64,000 nt of DNA from JBFGCT01 sp963825565 (lineage in GTDB: Bacteria > Actinomycetota > Acidimicrobiia > Acidimicrobiales > Ilumatobacteraceae): positions 124,001-188,000 of the forward strand of contig CAWGTW010000006.1 in assembly GCA_963825565.1 (NCBI GenBank). The letters run 5' to 3'. How positions within the stretch are numbered: position 1 is the stretch's first letter; each line of letters starts with the position of its first letter. This document shows, piece by piece, positions 17,723 through 26,891 of the stretch. Both the position numbers and the translations under genes were made by a program. The notes under the pieces were generated by a model. It was not told the origin of the DNA, did not search any database, and saw nothing but the letters and a program-made list of their open reading frames with translations.

Positions 17723-18037
17723 GCACGGCGGCCCTCGGGTTCTCCCCGTGCGACGCCGACCCGTCGGGTCGGCACGGCCGTGGCCATCGACGAGTCGACG
17801 ACCCGCACCCCGATCCTGCCTCCTGCCGGAGCCGCCTCGACGACCCCGACTCGACCCTCGAGACCGACCCGCGCTCCGACCGCCGATCGTGGCGGCGTTG
17901 GCGCCGTTCGCCCTCGACGAGCCGCCACTTCAGGCTCGGGAGCCCGTTCGGTGCCTGACCCCACACAGACCTCGCGGGAGTCTGTTCGGCGCCTGACCCC
18001 GGACAGACCACCTCGAAGGTGGCAAGGTGGCACCTCG
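17723..18037. other. gene-free interval
   Basis: No reading frame here looks like a protein. The only structure is the pair of direct repeats at 17946-18009, described separately. Upstream of 17940 nothing is seen except a Pro/Arg-coding skew expected of random high-GC DNA. Confidence 0.6.
17946..18009. repeat. direct repeat pair with GTTCGG(T/C)GCCTGACCCC core
   Basis: Two 26-bp copies (17946-17971 and 17984-18009) differ at about three positions and are 38 bp apart. The core CTGTTCGGTGCCTGA is the same as the 16-bp tandem unit at 21125-21236 read on the opposite strand, so the two loci share a repeat family. The second copy ends 28 nt before the lysoplasmalogenase-like gene. Confidence 0.75.
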
Positions 18038-18663
18038 ATGGTTCAGATCACCGTGCTCGGTGCCGTGGCCGTGGTGGTGCTGTTGTGGTCGGAAGCCCGG
18101 GGCGCCCGCGTCCGGCTCGTGGCCAAGCCGGCTGCGTCGGCGTGCTTCGTCGCGGTGGCCCTTGCCGCCGGCGCGACCGGCTCCGCCTACGGCTGGTGGG
18201 TGCTCGCGGCGCTCCTCCTTTCGGCGATCGGCGATGTGGCCCTGCTCGATCGCTCTGCGACGATGTTCCTGCTCGGGCTCGGGAGCTTCCTCCTCGGGCA
18301 CCTCGCCTACGTCGTAGCGTTCGCCGCCGCGGGCTGGAACCGGCCGCCGCAGTCGTCGCCGCCGCCGTACTGATCGGCCCGGCCGCGATGGTCATCCGGT
18401 GGCTCTGGCCACACGTGCCGGCGAAGATGAGGCCGCCGGTCGCCGCCTACGCCATCGTCATCTCGGCGATGGTCGCCGCCGCGGTCGGCACCGTTGCGTT
18501 CGACGCCGACGCGCGCATCGTGCTCGCTGCGCTCGCGTTCTACTGCTCCGACCTCGCCGTCGCCCGCGACCGCTTCGTCAGCCCCGGGTTCGCCAACCGA
18601 CTGTGGGGCTTGCCGCTGTACTACGCGGCGCAGTTCGCCTTTGCCTGGACCATCGCCACCTGA
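18038..18663 (+). pseudogene. YhhN/lysoplasmalogenase-like membrane protein, frameshifted
   Basis: The N-terminal part (MVQITVLGAVAVVVLLWSEA, then ALLLSAIGDVALL, FLLGLGSFLLGHLAYVVAFA) has the YhhN family GD and GH membrane motifs. After about residue 100 the homologous sequence continues in the next frame as VAAAVLIGPAAMVIRWLWPH and ends LPLYYAAQFAFAWTIAT. The switch lies around 18340, at AACCGGCCG, with a span of 3n+2 (one base missing). Restored length is about 208 residues, normal for the family, which cleaves lysoplasmalogens or is of unknown function in bacteria. It could be a sequencing indel. Confidence 0.75.
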
Positions 18664-18831
18664 GCGCCCCACCTGCCTCGCCCCACCTGCACGGGTTCAC
18701 TCGCACGGGTTCACTCGCACCGCCTCGGCTGAACGACGTCGTCGCCGACCGCCGCGGAGCGGTACCGTCGCCATGACCGCCGATCCCGGACGAGACGTGG
18801 GCGGCGCAAACGGGAGAGGAACGAGGAACGG

Positions 18832-20990
18832 GTGCGATTCGACGACGCGGTGGAACACCTCCGGGCCAACGCCCGGACCGCCGCCGACCTCGCCCACGAG
18901 CTGGCCGACGAGCTGACCGATCCCGAGCTCCTGGGTCTGCTCGACGGCGACACCCCGTTCCTGACCGGCGTGCGCGACATGGGCAAGCACGGGTACAACC
19001 ACGAGCCGATCGTCGCCGGGGCGGTCGAACGGCTCGGGATCCCCGGCATCCGGTTCACCGACGGTCCGCGCGGCATCGTCATGGGGCACTCGACCTGCTT
19101 TCCCGTGTCGATGGCGAGGGGCGCGACATGGGATCCCGATCTCGAGTTCGAGATCGGTGCGGCGATCGGCGCCGAGGGCCGGGCCCAGGGCGCCAACCTG
19201 TTCGGTGGAGTGTGCGTCAACCTCCTGCGCCACCCGTCCTGGGGGCGGGCGCAGGAGACGTACGGCGAGGACCCGGTGCACCTCGGGGCGATGGGTGCGG
19301 CGCTGGCCCGCGGAGTGCGCGGCCAGCTGATGGCGTGCGTCAAGCACTACGCGCTGAACAGCATCGAGAACGCCCGGTTCCAGGTCGACGTGACCGTCGA
19401 CGAGGACGTGCTCCACGAGGTCTACCTGCCCCACTTCCGTGCGGTCGTCGAGGCCGGGGCCGAGGCCGTCATGTCGGCATACAACTCGGTCAACGGCGAG
19501 TGGTGCGGCGACAACCCGACGCTGCTCACCGACATCCTGCGCGACGAGTGGGGCTTTCAGGGCTTCGTCATGTCCGACTTCGTCTACGGGCACCGCGACC
19601 CGGTCGGATCGGTGGCGGCGGGGCTCGATCTCGAGATGCCGTTCGTCCAGCAGCGCGCCCGCGCCCTGCCCGCCGCGCTCGCCGCCGGCCAGCTGCGGCG
19701 CTCGGACGCAGCGCGGCGGCGCGCCGGCTGATCGCCGCACAACTGCGCTGGGCGGCCGCCGTGCCGCCCGAGGCGCCGCCGGCCACGATCGTCGCGTGCG
19801 ACGTGCACCGCCGCCTCGCCCGCCGGGTCGCGGCGCGCGGCATGGTGCTTCTCAAGAACGAGCCGTTCGGCGCCCGCCCCGTGCTCCCGCTCGACGCGGT
19901 GCGGAGGGTGGCGGTGATCGGCACCCTCGCCGACGCTGCCAACCACGGTGATCAGGGCTCGTCGGCCGTCCGGCCGCCCGGGACGGTCACGATGCTCGCC
20001 GGGCTCCGTTCGGCGCTCGGCGACGACGTGATCGACGCCCACGACGGGCGCGACGTCGACGCCGCCGTCGTCGCCGCCCGCAGCGCCGATGTGGCGATCC
20101 TCGTCGTCGGATACACCGCCGCCGACGAGGGCGAGGCGCTGATGTCGATGGACCGCGACACGATCGGGCTGCTCCCGGGGCTGCTCGGGTCCCGCCGGCT
20201 GTCGGGCGCGACGTCGAGGCTGCTCTCGCTCGCCGTGCGGCGGCGCGGCGCCGCCGGCGGCGACCGCCGGCATCTCGCTCTTCGACCGGCTGACGAGGCG
20301 CTGATCGGCGCCGTCGCCGCGGTCAACCCCCGGACGATCGTGGTGATCGTCGCCGGCAGCGCGGTGTTGACCGAGTCCTGGCGCGAGCGGGTCACGGCGA
20401 TCCTGCTGGCGTGGTACCCGGGGATGGAGGGGGGCCACGCGCTCGCCGACGTGCTCACCGGCGCGGTCGAGCCGGGCGGGCGATTGCCGTTCGCGATCCC
20501 GACCGACGAGGACCATCTCCCTCACTTCGACCGCCATGCGCGCACGATCACCTACGACCGCTGGTGGGGGCAGCGCCGGCTCGACCGCGACCTGCGGCCG
20601 GCGGCGTTCCCGGTCGGGTTCGGGCTCGGCTACACCACCTTCGAGCTCCCGAACCTGACCGTGCTCGATGTCGATGTCGCCGCCCTCACGGCGCGCGTCG
20701 AGGTCGGCGTTCGCAACATCGGGGAGCGGCCGGGCGACACCGTCGTCCAGCTCTACGCCGCCGGCGACGCCGGACCGCAGCGCCCTCGGCGCCAACTGGT
20801 CGGGTTCGCACGAGTCGGTGCGGGACCCGGCGAGACGGCGTCGGTCGTCATCGACGCGACGCTCCGCCCGCTCGCCCGCCGCAACCCGACGACGCGCCGG
20901 TGGTCGCTGGTCCCGGCGGAGTACCAGCTGGAGGCCGGCCGGTTCTGGGGCGACCCCGGCGCAGCGATCGCCCCGCTCCCCCGTTCCTGA
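18832..20990 (+). pseudogene. glycoside hydrolase family 3 (beta-glucosidase-like), frameshifted
   Basis: The GTG start at 18832 follows AGGAACG. The first frame holds the (beta/alpha)8 barrel: GIPGIRFTDGPRG (substrate-binding Asp), GRAQETYGEDP, KHYALNS, and the nucleophile Asp249 in GFVMSDF. It stops at 19731. The second frame, from about LIAAQLRWAAAV, carries the alpha/beta sandwich (ARGMVLLKNE, VAVIGTLADAANHGDQGSS) and the fibronectin III-like tail (FPVGFGLGYTTFELP), ending at 20990. Total span is 3n+2, so one base missing between 19690 and 19725 would restore a 719-residue enzyme. No signal peptide is seen. The stop codon lies inside the first unit of the downstream 11-bp repeats. Confidence 0.8.
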
Positions 20991-21090
20991 CCCGTTCCTG
21001 GCCCGTTCCTGACCCGTTCCTGGCCCGTTCCTGGCCCGTTCCTGGCCCGTTCCTGACCCGTTCCTGGCCCGTTCCTGACCCGTTCCTGCT
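20981..21090 (+). repeat. ten tandem 11-bp repeats seeded from the GH3 3' end
   Basis: Units of consensus CCGTTCCTG(A/G)C run head to tail from 20981 to 21090. The first unit contains the last codons and TGA stop of the GH3 gene. Eleven is not a multiple of three, so the array supplies stops in more than one frame. No spacers, no coding content. Confidence 0.9.
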
Positions 21091-21124
21091 CCGCTGGAGT
21101 CATGCGCCGCGGTTCGCTGTGCGG

Positions 21125-21236
21125 GCTCAGGCACCGAACAGCTCAGGCACCGAACAGCTCAAGCACCGAACAGCTCAGGCACCGAACAGCTCAGGCACCG
21201 AACAGCTCAGGCACGGGACAGCTCAAGCACCGAACA
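21125..21236 (-). repeat. seven tandem 16-bp repeats seeded from the monooxygenase-esterase 3' end
   Basis: Seven head-to-tail units of gctcaRgcaccgaaca (read on the minus strand as TGTTCGGTGCYTGAGC). The last unit overlaps the final codons ELFGA and the TGA of the convergent fusion gene; the rest lie downstream of that stop. One unit has gggaca instead of cgaaca. The same 15-bp core occurs at 17946-18009. Confidence 0.9.
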
Positions 21237-23859
21237 GCTCAAGCGACCGGACAGCGTCGGGGGTCACGCCCCGAACGCGCGCCCGGAAGAACCCGCGAAG
21301 GGCCTCGCCCATCTCAGCTCGGGCGCCGGCGCCGGACACGAGCAGATCGACCGCGGTCAGCGACGTGTGCACCTGCCCACGGCACTGCACGTGCCGGACG
21401 GTCACCCCGGCCGCCGCCAGCTCCGAGGCGTAGGCATCGCCCTCGTCGCGCAGCGGGTCGAACTCGCAGGTGACGACCATCGCCGGCGGCAGCCCGCCCA
21501 GCCCGGCGGCGCGCAGGGGCGACGCTCTCGGGTCGGCCCGATCGGCGGGGTCGGCGTAGTGGTCCCAGAACCACCGCATCAGGCCCGTGGTCAGCACGTA
21601 GCCGTCGGCGTTCTCGGCGTACGAAGGGCGCTCCAGATCGCAGTCGGTCACCGGGGTGACCAGGAGCTGACCGGCGATCTCCGGCCCTCCCGCGTCACGA
21701 GCGAGTTGGCAGACGACCGCGGCGACGTTCGCCCCGGCGCTCCACCCGGCGACCGCCATCTCCCCCGGACGGCCTCCGAGGTCGGCGGCGTGCTCGGCGA
21801 TCCAGCGGACCGCGGCCCACCCGTCGTCGGGCGCGGCCGGGAACCGCGCCTCGGGGGCGTGGCGGTAGTCGACCGAGACGATCATCGCCTCGGAGCGCAC
21901 ACAGAGATCCCGGCAGAACGGATCGTCGGAGTCGGCCCCGCCGAGCACCCAGCCGCCACCGTGGAAGTAGACGACGATCGGGTGCGGACCCGCCGTCGCC
22001 GGCCGGTAGAGGCGGTACGCCAGGTCGCCGTCGGCACCGGGCAGCACGCCGTCGACGATCTCGCCGACGGCTGGACCGGGCGGTCGTTGGGTCGCCATCG
22101 CGTCGGAGAACGCCCGCGCCTCGGGCACCGACATCGACTCGATCGGCGGGAGGTCGAGTTCGGCGAGCGTCTCGAGCATGATCTGGACATCGGGTTGCAC
22201 CCGCTGGATGACGCCGTCGTTGCGTTCGGTGCGGCCGGGTCCGCTGAGCGTGAACCCCAGGTAGCCGCGGGCGACCACGTCGTCGCAGATCGCCCGGTAG
22301 CGGTCGACCCCGCCGACGTAGGGCAGCACGACCCGCGGCTTGCCCGCCACGTTGGCGCCCATGTACCAGGAGTCGGCCAGCGGGAACAGCGTGACGTCGG
22401 CGAAGTCGTTGGTGTGCTGCACCCAACCGTCCTCGGCCTGCCGGGTCGGCTCGATCACGTCGAGCCCCTCGCTGCGGAGGTGGTCGATCGCGTCGCACAC
22501 CCAGTCGACGTGCTGCTCGATCGACACCACCATGTTCGACAGCACCGACGGGCTCTGCGGCCCGGTGATCATGAACAGGTTCGGGAAGCCGGCCGTCATC
22601 AGGCCGAGGTAGGTCCGGGGGCCGTCGGCCCAGCGTTGCGCGAGCGCGACCCCGTCCCGGCCGGCGATGTCGACGGCGACGAGTGCACCGGTCATCGCGT
22701 CGAAGCCCGTGGCGAAGACGACGGCGTCGAGCTCGAACGATCGTCGGGCGGTGTCGATCCCGGTCTCGGTGATCGTCTCGATCGGTTCGCTGCGGAGATC
22801 GACCAGCGTGACGTGCGCCAGGTTGAACGTGTGGTAGTAGCCGGTGTCGAGGCACAGCCGCTTGGTGCCGATCGGGTAGTCGAACGGGCACAACGACTCG
22901 GCGGTCGCCGGGTCGTCGACGATCGAGCGGATCTTGCCCCGCACGAACTCGGCGGCGGTCTCGTTGGCCTCCCGATGGACGAGCAGGTCGTTGAACGACC
23001 CGAGTAGGGCGAAGATCGTCCCCTCCTCCCAGGCCCGCTCGTAGCGGACCCACCGCTCCTCCTCGTCGACCTGGAGCGCCCCTTCGGCGACGACCTCGGC
23101 CGGGACCCCGGCGCGCGACCAGCGGGCGGTGGCGCGGTACTCGGCGCGGCCGGCCCTGATCGCCGCGAGCTTGTCGCCGGGGATCGGGCCGTTGTGGGCA
23201 GGAAGCGAGAAGTTGGGCGTGCGCTGGAACACGGTCAGCTCGGCCGCCTGCCGGGCGATGATCGGGATCGCCTGGATCGCCGACGACCCGGTGCCGATCA
23301 CCGCCACCCGCTTGCCGGTGAAGTCGACGCCGGAGTGCGGCCACCGGCCGGTCGAGTAGACCTCGCCGGTGAACCGCCCGGCGCCCTCGATGTCGGGCGT
23401 CTTGGGGACGGACAGGCACCCGGTCGCCATCACGTGGTACCGGCACGTGATGTCGTCCCCCCGATCGGTGCGGATCCGCCAACGGGACCCGTCGGCGTCC
23501 CACGCCGCGCCCGTCACCCTGGTCGAGAACTGGATGTCGCGGCGCAGATCGTGGCGGTCGGCGACGTGTCCGAGGTAGCGCAGGATCTCCGGCTGGGTGG
23601 CGTACTTCTCCGACCACTGCCATTCGGCGTCGAGGTCGGGGTCGAAGCTGTAGGAGTAGTCGACGCTCTGGACGTCGCAGCGGGCACCCGGGTACCGGTT
23701 CCAGTACCAGGTTCCGCCCACGTCGTCGCCCGACTCGAACGCCCGGGCGGAGAACCCGAGTCCGCGCAAGCAGTGGAGCAGGTAGAGCCCGGCCATCCCT
23801 GCGCCGACGACGACGACGTCGACGTCCGGTCTCGCCACCGGCCCTGCGTGTTCGTTCAT
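21223..23859 (-). CDS. Baeyer-Villiger-type flavin monooxygenase fused to alpha/beta hydrolase
   Basis: An 878-residue fusion. Residues about 1-560 are a flavoprotein monooxygenase: VVVVGAGMAGLYLLHCLR (FAD Rossmann), GGTWYWNRYPGARCD (BVMO-type motif), RVAVIGTGSSAIQ (NADP Rossmann) and FATGFDAMTG. The fingerprint FxGxxxHxxxWP is present as FTGEVYSTGRWP, with Ser in place of His. From about residue 600 an HSL-type esterase follows: HGGGW oxyanion loop, nucleophile GWSAG, acid in EFDPLRDE and His in GQVHTS. A ketone would become an ester that the second domain hydrolyses. ATG 23859 has GAGGAGGG upstream. Substrate unknown; ketone or steroid catabolism is inferred. Confidence 0.87.
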   Translation of the reverse strand: MNEHAGPVARPDVDVVVVGAGMAGLYLLHCLRGLGFSARAFESGDDVGGTWYWNRYPGARCDVQSVDYSYSFDPDLDAEWQWSEKYATQPEILRYLGHVADRHDLRRDIQFSTRVTGAAWDADGSRWRIRTDRGDDITCRYHVMATGCLSVPKTPDIEGAGRFTGEVYSTGRWPHSGVDFTGKRVAVIGTGSSAIQAIPIIARQAAELTVFQRTPNFSLPAHNGPIPGDKLAAIRAGRAEYRATARWSRAGVPAEVVAEGALQVDEEERWVRYERAWEEGTIFALLGSFNDLLVHREANETAAEFVRGKIRSIVDDPATAESLCPFDYPIGTKRLCLDTGYYHTFNLAHVTLVDLRSEPIETITETGIDTARRSFELDAVVFATGFDAMTGALVAVDIAGRDGVALAQRWADGPRTYLGLMTAGFPNLFMITGPQSPSVLSNMVVSIEQHVDWVCDAIDHLRSEGLDVIEPTRQAEDGWVQHTNDFADVTLFPLADSWYMGANVAGKPRVVLPYVGGVDRYRAICDDVVARGYLGFTLSGPGRTERNDGVIQRVQPDVQIMLETLAELDLPPIESMSVPEARAFSDAMATQRPPGPAVGEIVDGVLPGADGDLAYRLYRPATAGPHPIVVYFHGGGWVLGGADSDDPFCRDLCVRSEAMIVSVDYRHAPEARFPAAPDDGWAAVRWIAEHAADLGGRPGEMAVAGWSAGANVAAVVCQLARDAGGPEIAGQLLVTPVTDCDLERPSYAENADGYVLTTGLMRWFWDHYADPADRADPRASPLRAAGLGGLPPAMVVTCEFDPLRDEGDAYASELAAAGVTVRHVQCRGQVHTSLTAVDLLVSGAGARAEMGEALRGFFRARVRGVTPDAVRSLELFGA

Positions 23860-23957
23860 CCCGACCCTCCTCGACGTCGCCCGCGCGACGGTGGTGTCCC
23901 CCCGCGCATTGTCACATGCGGGCCGTGGTACGAACGGACCCGGCGGCCCACACGGGA

Positions 23958-24563
23958 TCATCCGGTGGTCAAGCGATCGAGGACACCGACGACCTCGTCA
24001 TGACGGCCGACCGCCAGGGCACCGGCGACGACGATCCCGAGCGCACCGCCGGCCCAGGCGGTCGCGGTGAGCCGACGGCCGCGGAGGTCGATCGTCCGTA
24101 CGAGCAGCACGACGAGGGCGACGGGCACCAGCGCGCCGAGCATGTACGCCGCCATGCCCGCGAGCTGGCCGGCGAGGTCTCCGCGCGACGCGGTCAGGAT
24201 CGCCCCGAGTTCGGTGCCGACGCACGGCCGCCACCAGAGCGTGGCGAGCAACGTCACTCCCCCGACCGCCGGCGCCTCGAACCTGGCGTCGGCGGCCCAA
24301 CCGAACCGCGGTCGAACGGGTCCGAGCACGGCGAGGAGCAGCACCGCCAGCACGAACACCGCCGACCACTGCAGCCAGAAGCCGTCGAGCACGATCCAGC
24401 CTGCGGCGAGGGACCAGCCGCCGATCACCGCGGCGCCCGCAGCCGCGACGAGCGACCACCACCGGCAGCGGGTGGCCACGACGACGGCGAGCGCCGGGAC
24501 GAGGAGCAGGAGCGTGCAGGGCTGGAGCGTGGCCCGCACCGCCTCGGCGAACGCCCCGATCAC
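23958..24563 (-). CDS. CcdA/DsbD-like membrane protein
   Basis: A 201-residue protein with about six membrane spans. Two cysteines lie in CcdA-like contexts: Cys16 in LQPCTLLLL and Cys114 in WRPCVGTELG, each following Pro at the head of a span, as in the DsbD-gamma/CcdA family that passes reducing power across the membrane to periplasmic thioredoxins. It is last in a four-gene operon and overlaps the TlpA gene by 4 nt (ATGA), which supports the pairing. It would keep the neighbouring TlpA-like protein reduced; this role is inferred. Confidence 0.75.
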   Translation of the reverse strand: MIGAFAEAVRATLQPCTLLLLVPALAVVVATRCRWWSLVAAAGAAVIGGWSLAAGWIVLDGFWLQWSAVFVLAVLLLAVLGPVRPRFGWAADARFEAPAVGGVTLLATLWWRPCVGTELGAILTASRGDLAGQLAGMAAYMLGALVPVALVVLLVRTIDLRGRRLTATAWAGGALGIVVAGALAVGRHDEVVGVLDRLTTG

Positions 24564-25195
24564 TCCGTCGTCCGAGGCTCCGCGAGCAGCGCCTGCACGG
24601 CGGCGTCGGTCGCCGCGTACGCGCCCTCTCCGACGTGGTCGTAGCGGATGTGGCCATCACGATCGAGGAGGTAGATGCGAGGCCAGAACGCTCGGTTCCC
24701 CTCCTGCCAGGAATGGAAGCTGCGCTTGTCGGGGTCGAGCGCGATCGGCCAGGTCACGCCGAGATCGGCGGCCGCGTCGACGATGTTGTCGACGTCGGCC
24801 TCGAAGCTGAACTCGGGGGCGTGTACCCCGACGATCTCGAACCCCCGGTCGTGGTAGCGCACGTACAACTCCTGCATGTGCGGGAGCGTCGCCTTGCAGT
24901 TCGAGCAGCCGAACGTCCAGAACTGCACGGCGACCACCTCGCCGCGAAGCTCCTCGAGCGAGGTCACATCGCTCTGTAGCCACCGCTCGATCCCGGTCAA
25001 CGGCGGGTGCGCGCCGCGGTCCGGCAGGTCGGGCTGCTCGATCGTGGTCGCCACGTCGAGCGGCGCACGGCCGGGTGCGCCGGCGGGAACGGCCGCCGTC
25101 GACCCGTCGCCGCCGCCGGTCAGCAGGATCGCGCCGACCGCGGCGGCGAGCGCGACGAGGGCGAGCGCCGACAGCCGCCGCGCGTTCGCCGTCAC
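24560..25195 (-). CDS. membrane-anchored TlpA-like thioredoxin
   Basis: A 211-residue protein with an N-terminal signal anchor (residues about 8-27, ALALVALAAAVGAILL) and an exported thioredoxin fold. The redox pair is Cys97/Cys100 in FWTFGCSNCKATLPHMQEL, with the cis-Pro region at FWPRIYLLDRDG. The CSNC pair is seen in TlpA/DipZ-type proteins. The GTG start at 25195 overlaps the TGA of the molybdenum oxidoreductase gene (GTGA), and its own stop overlaps the next start. It probably supports disulfide exchange or metal delivery for the exported oxidoreductase or cytochrome. Confidence 0.85.
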   Translation of the reverse strand: MTANARRLSALALVALAAAVGAILLTGGGDGSTAAVPAGAPGRAPLDVATTIEQPDLPDRGAHPPLTGIERWLQSDVTSLEELRGEVVAVQFWTFGCSNCKATLPHMQELYVRYHDRGFEIVGVHAPEFSFEADVDNIVDAAADLGVTWPIALDPDKRSFHSWQEGNRAFWPRIYLLDRDGHIRYDHVGEGAYAATDAAVQALLAEPRTTE

Positions 25196-26091
25196 AGCCC
25201 GGCGTACCAGTCGTAGCTGCGCTCGGCCCAATAGTCGGGTGGGCGTTCGTTGCTGTATCGGATGACGCCGATGCGCTTGAGGCACTTGATGCCGTACTTG
25301 TTCGGCGTGGCAAGGCGCAGCGGGGCCCCGTGCTCCTGGGTGAGCGGTTCGTCCCGCTCGCGCAGGACGAGCATCGTCTGCGGGTGGAGGATCGACTCGA
25401 TGTCCCACCCGACGTAGTACCGGCCGTCCGGCGTCTCCAGCCCGACGTAGCCGACGTCGCCGACCTGTCGGGCATACCGTGCGTGGAAGTCGCTGAACCG
25501 AGCGCCACCCCAGTGGACGATGCTCGACCACCCCTCGATGCACTTGTGCTCGATCACGAGGTCGCGCTGGGGCAGCGCCTGGAACGTCGAGATGTCGAGC
25601 TCGTCGAGCAGTTCGCCGCCGGGGCCTTCGACGCGGACGGTCCAGTCGGCCACGTCGATCTCGTCGCGGATGCCGATCACGCCGTTGACCTGGATGGGCG
25701 TCGCCTTGGACGCCGGGTACTCGGGAGCGCTGCGGTTCTGGGAGAGGTTGGACCATACGGTCTCGTTGCGCTCCAGTTGGCGGCGTAGCACCTGGGGTAT
25801 CCCGTCGTCGGTCGGCTGCGTCTGGACCCACCGCCAGGCCAGCCCGGCACCCACGACCCCCGCCGCGCCGGTCAGGAACGAGCGGCGGGATCGCCGCCGG
25901 AACTCGGCGACCGGGATCGCGGACCCGCTCCTCGCCTGCGCCCGCAGCTCGAGCTCGCGCGCCGACGGTGCCTCGGGCTCGCCCACGGGCACGGGCACCG
26001 ACTCGGGCGCTGGCACTGGTTCGGAGAGCGAGCCGGGTCCTGCGGGCACCTCGGTCTCGCGGTCGGTGGGAGGATCGGTCGCGCCGTTCAT
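25192..26091 (-). CDS. Tat-exported molybdopterin-dependent oxidoreductase (sulfite-oxidase fold)
   Basis: A 299-residue protein of the sulfite oxidase/MsrP fold. An acidic-Pro head of about 60 residues precedes a Tat signal, RRSRRSFLTGAAGVVGAG at 66-83. The Moco ligand is Cys184 in EHKCIEGWSS, with the downstream GAPLRLATPNKYGIKCLKRI that binds the pterin. The size matches small MsrP-type enzymes lacking the C-terminal dimer domain of sulfite oxidase. It sits between a cytochrome b subunit (ATGA overlap) and a TlpA protein, so electrons probably flow through the b subunit. Substrate is unknown; methionine sulfoxide or another S/N-oxide is only a family-based guess. Confidence 0.87.
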   Translation of the reverse strand: MNGATDPPTDRETEVPAGPGSLSEPVPAPESVPVPVGEPEAPSARELELRAQARSGSAIPVAEFRRRSRRSFLTGAAGVVGAGLAWRWVQTQPTDDGIPQVLRRQLERNETVWSNLSQNRSAPEYPASKATPIQVNGVIGIRDEIDVADWTVRVEGPGGELLDELDISTFQALPQRDLVIEHKCIEGWSSIVHWGGARFSDFHARYARQVGDVGYVGLETPDGRYYVGWDIESILHPQTMLVLRERDEPLTQEHGAPLRLATPNKYGIKCLKRIGVIRYSNERPPDYWAERSYDWYAGL

Positions 26092-26891
26092 GACCGGGCC
26101 TCGTTCCGGACCTCGTTCCGGACCTCGTTCCGGACCTCGTCATGGACCTCGCTTCGGGCGTCGTCCGGCCCGACCGCGGTCGCGCCCTCCGGCGGACCCG
26201 GCTCGTCGGGTGGCTCGATCTCGTACCCGGTCACCATCGCCCGGAAGTTGCCCCAGCCGGCGCGGGCCACCTGCAGGAGGTGGACGACGAAGAACGCACT
26301 GAGCCCGATCGTCATCCAGAAGTGGACGAGCCGCGCCCCCTGGTAGCCGCCGAACAGCAGGGGAAGCGGGTAGAGCTGGGTCGGCTTGTAGATCGCGAAC
26401 CCGCTGATCACGATGATCGCAGCCATGATCAGCGTCGCGCTGTACGCGACCCGCTGGGCCGCGTTGTAGCGACCCTTCGGCGGCTCCTCGGTGGTGAGGT
26501 GCAGGTCGTGCAGCACGACGTCCCTGGCCTCGGGGAACGACCGGCGATCCGGGATGATGTGCCGCCACTCGCCGCTCACCGCCAGGTAGATCGCATAGAT
26601 CAGCCCGTTGATCACGAACAGCCAGCCGAACGAGAAGTGGAACGCCATCCCCCGCGCCAGGTGCCGGTCGAGGTCGAGCCTGTCGTAGAACACGTCGGGG
26701 AAGAAGGCGAACCACTGCCATCCGCCGACACCGACCGCGTAGACGTCCTCGGCCCAGTAGATCCGCAGGCCGCTCCAGATCATGACCGCCAGCAGCGGGA
26801 AGTTGATCCAGTGCAGCCACCTGATCGCACGGGGATGCTTCAGCCGGGCGACCGGCTGGGTCTGCTCGTCGAGTGCGGTGTCAGCGGGCAC
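26088..26891 (-). CDS. cytochrome b561-type di-haem membrane subunit
   Basis: A 267-residue protein with four to five spans. Candidate haem histidines are in RWLHWINFPLLAVMIWSG, RHLARGMAFHFSFGWLF, RLVHFWMTIGLSAFFVVHLLQV. This matches Ni/Fe-hydrogenase- or formate-dehydrogenase-type cytochrome b subunits and the MsrQ-like role beside molybdenum enzymes. GTG 26891 is the best available start, though no strong ribosome site is seen. The cytosolic C-terminal tail is Glu/Asp-rich and ends in a repeated EVRN motif produced by a 12-bp DNA repeat. First gene of the four-gene redox operon. Confidence 0.82.
   Translation of the reverse strand: MPADTALDEQTQPVARLKHPRAIRWLHWINFPLLAVMIWSGLRIYWAEDVYAVGVGGWQWFAFFPDVFYDRLDLDRHLARGMAFHFSFGWLFVINGLIYAIYLAVSGEWRHIIPDRRSFPEARDVVLHDLHLTTEEPPKGRYNAAQRVAYSATLIMAAIIVISGFAIYKPTQLYPLPLLFGGYQGARLVHFWMTIGLSAFFVVHLLQVARAGWGNFRAMVTGYEIEPPDEPGPPEGATAVGPDDARSEVHDEVRNEVRNEVRNEARS
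26101..26148 (-). repeat. four tandem 12-bp repeats in the 3' end of the cytochrome b gene
   Basis: Units of tcgttccggacc at 26101, 26113 and 26125, with a diverged fourth unit at 26137. In frame they encode the terminal EVRN repeats of the cytochrome b subunit, only 13 nt before its stop codon. Confidence 0.85.
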
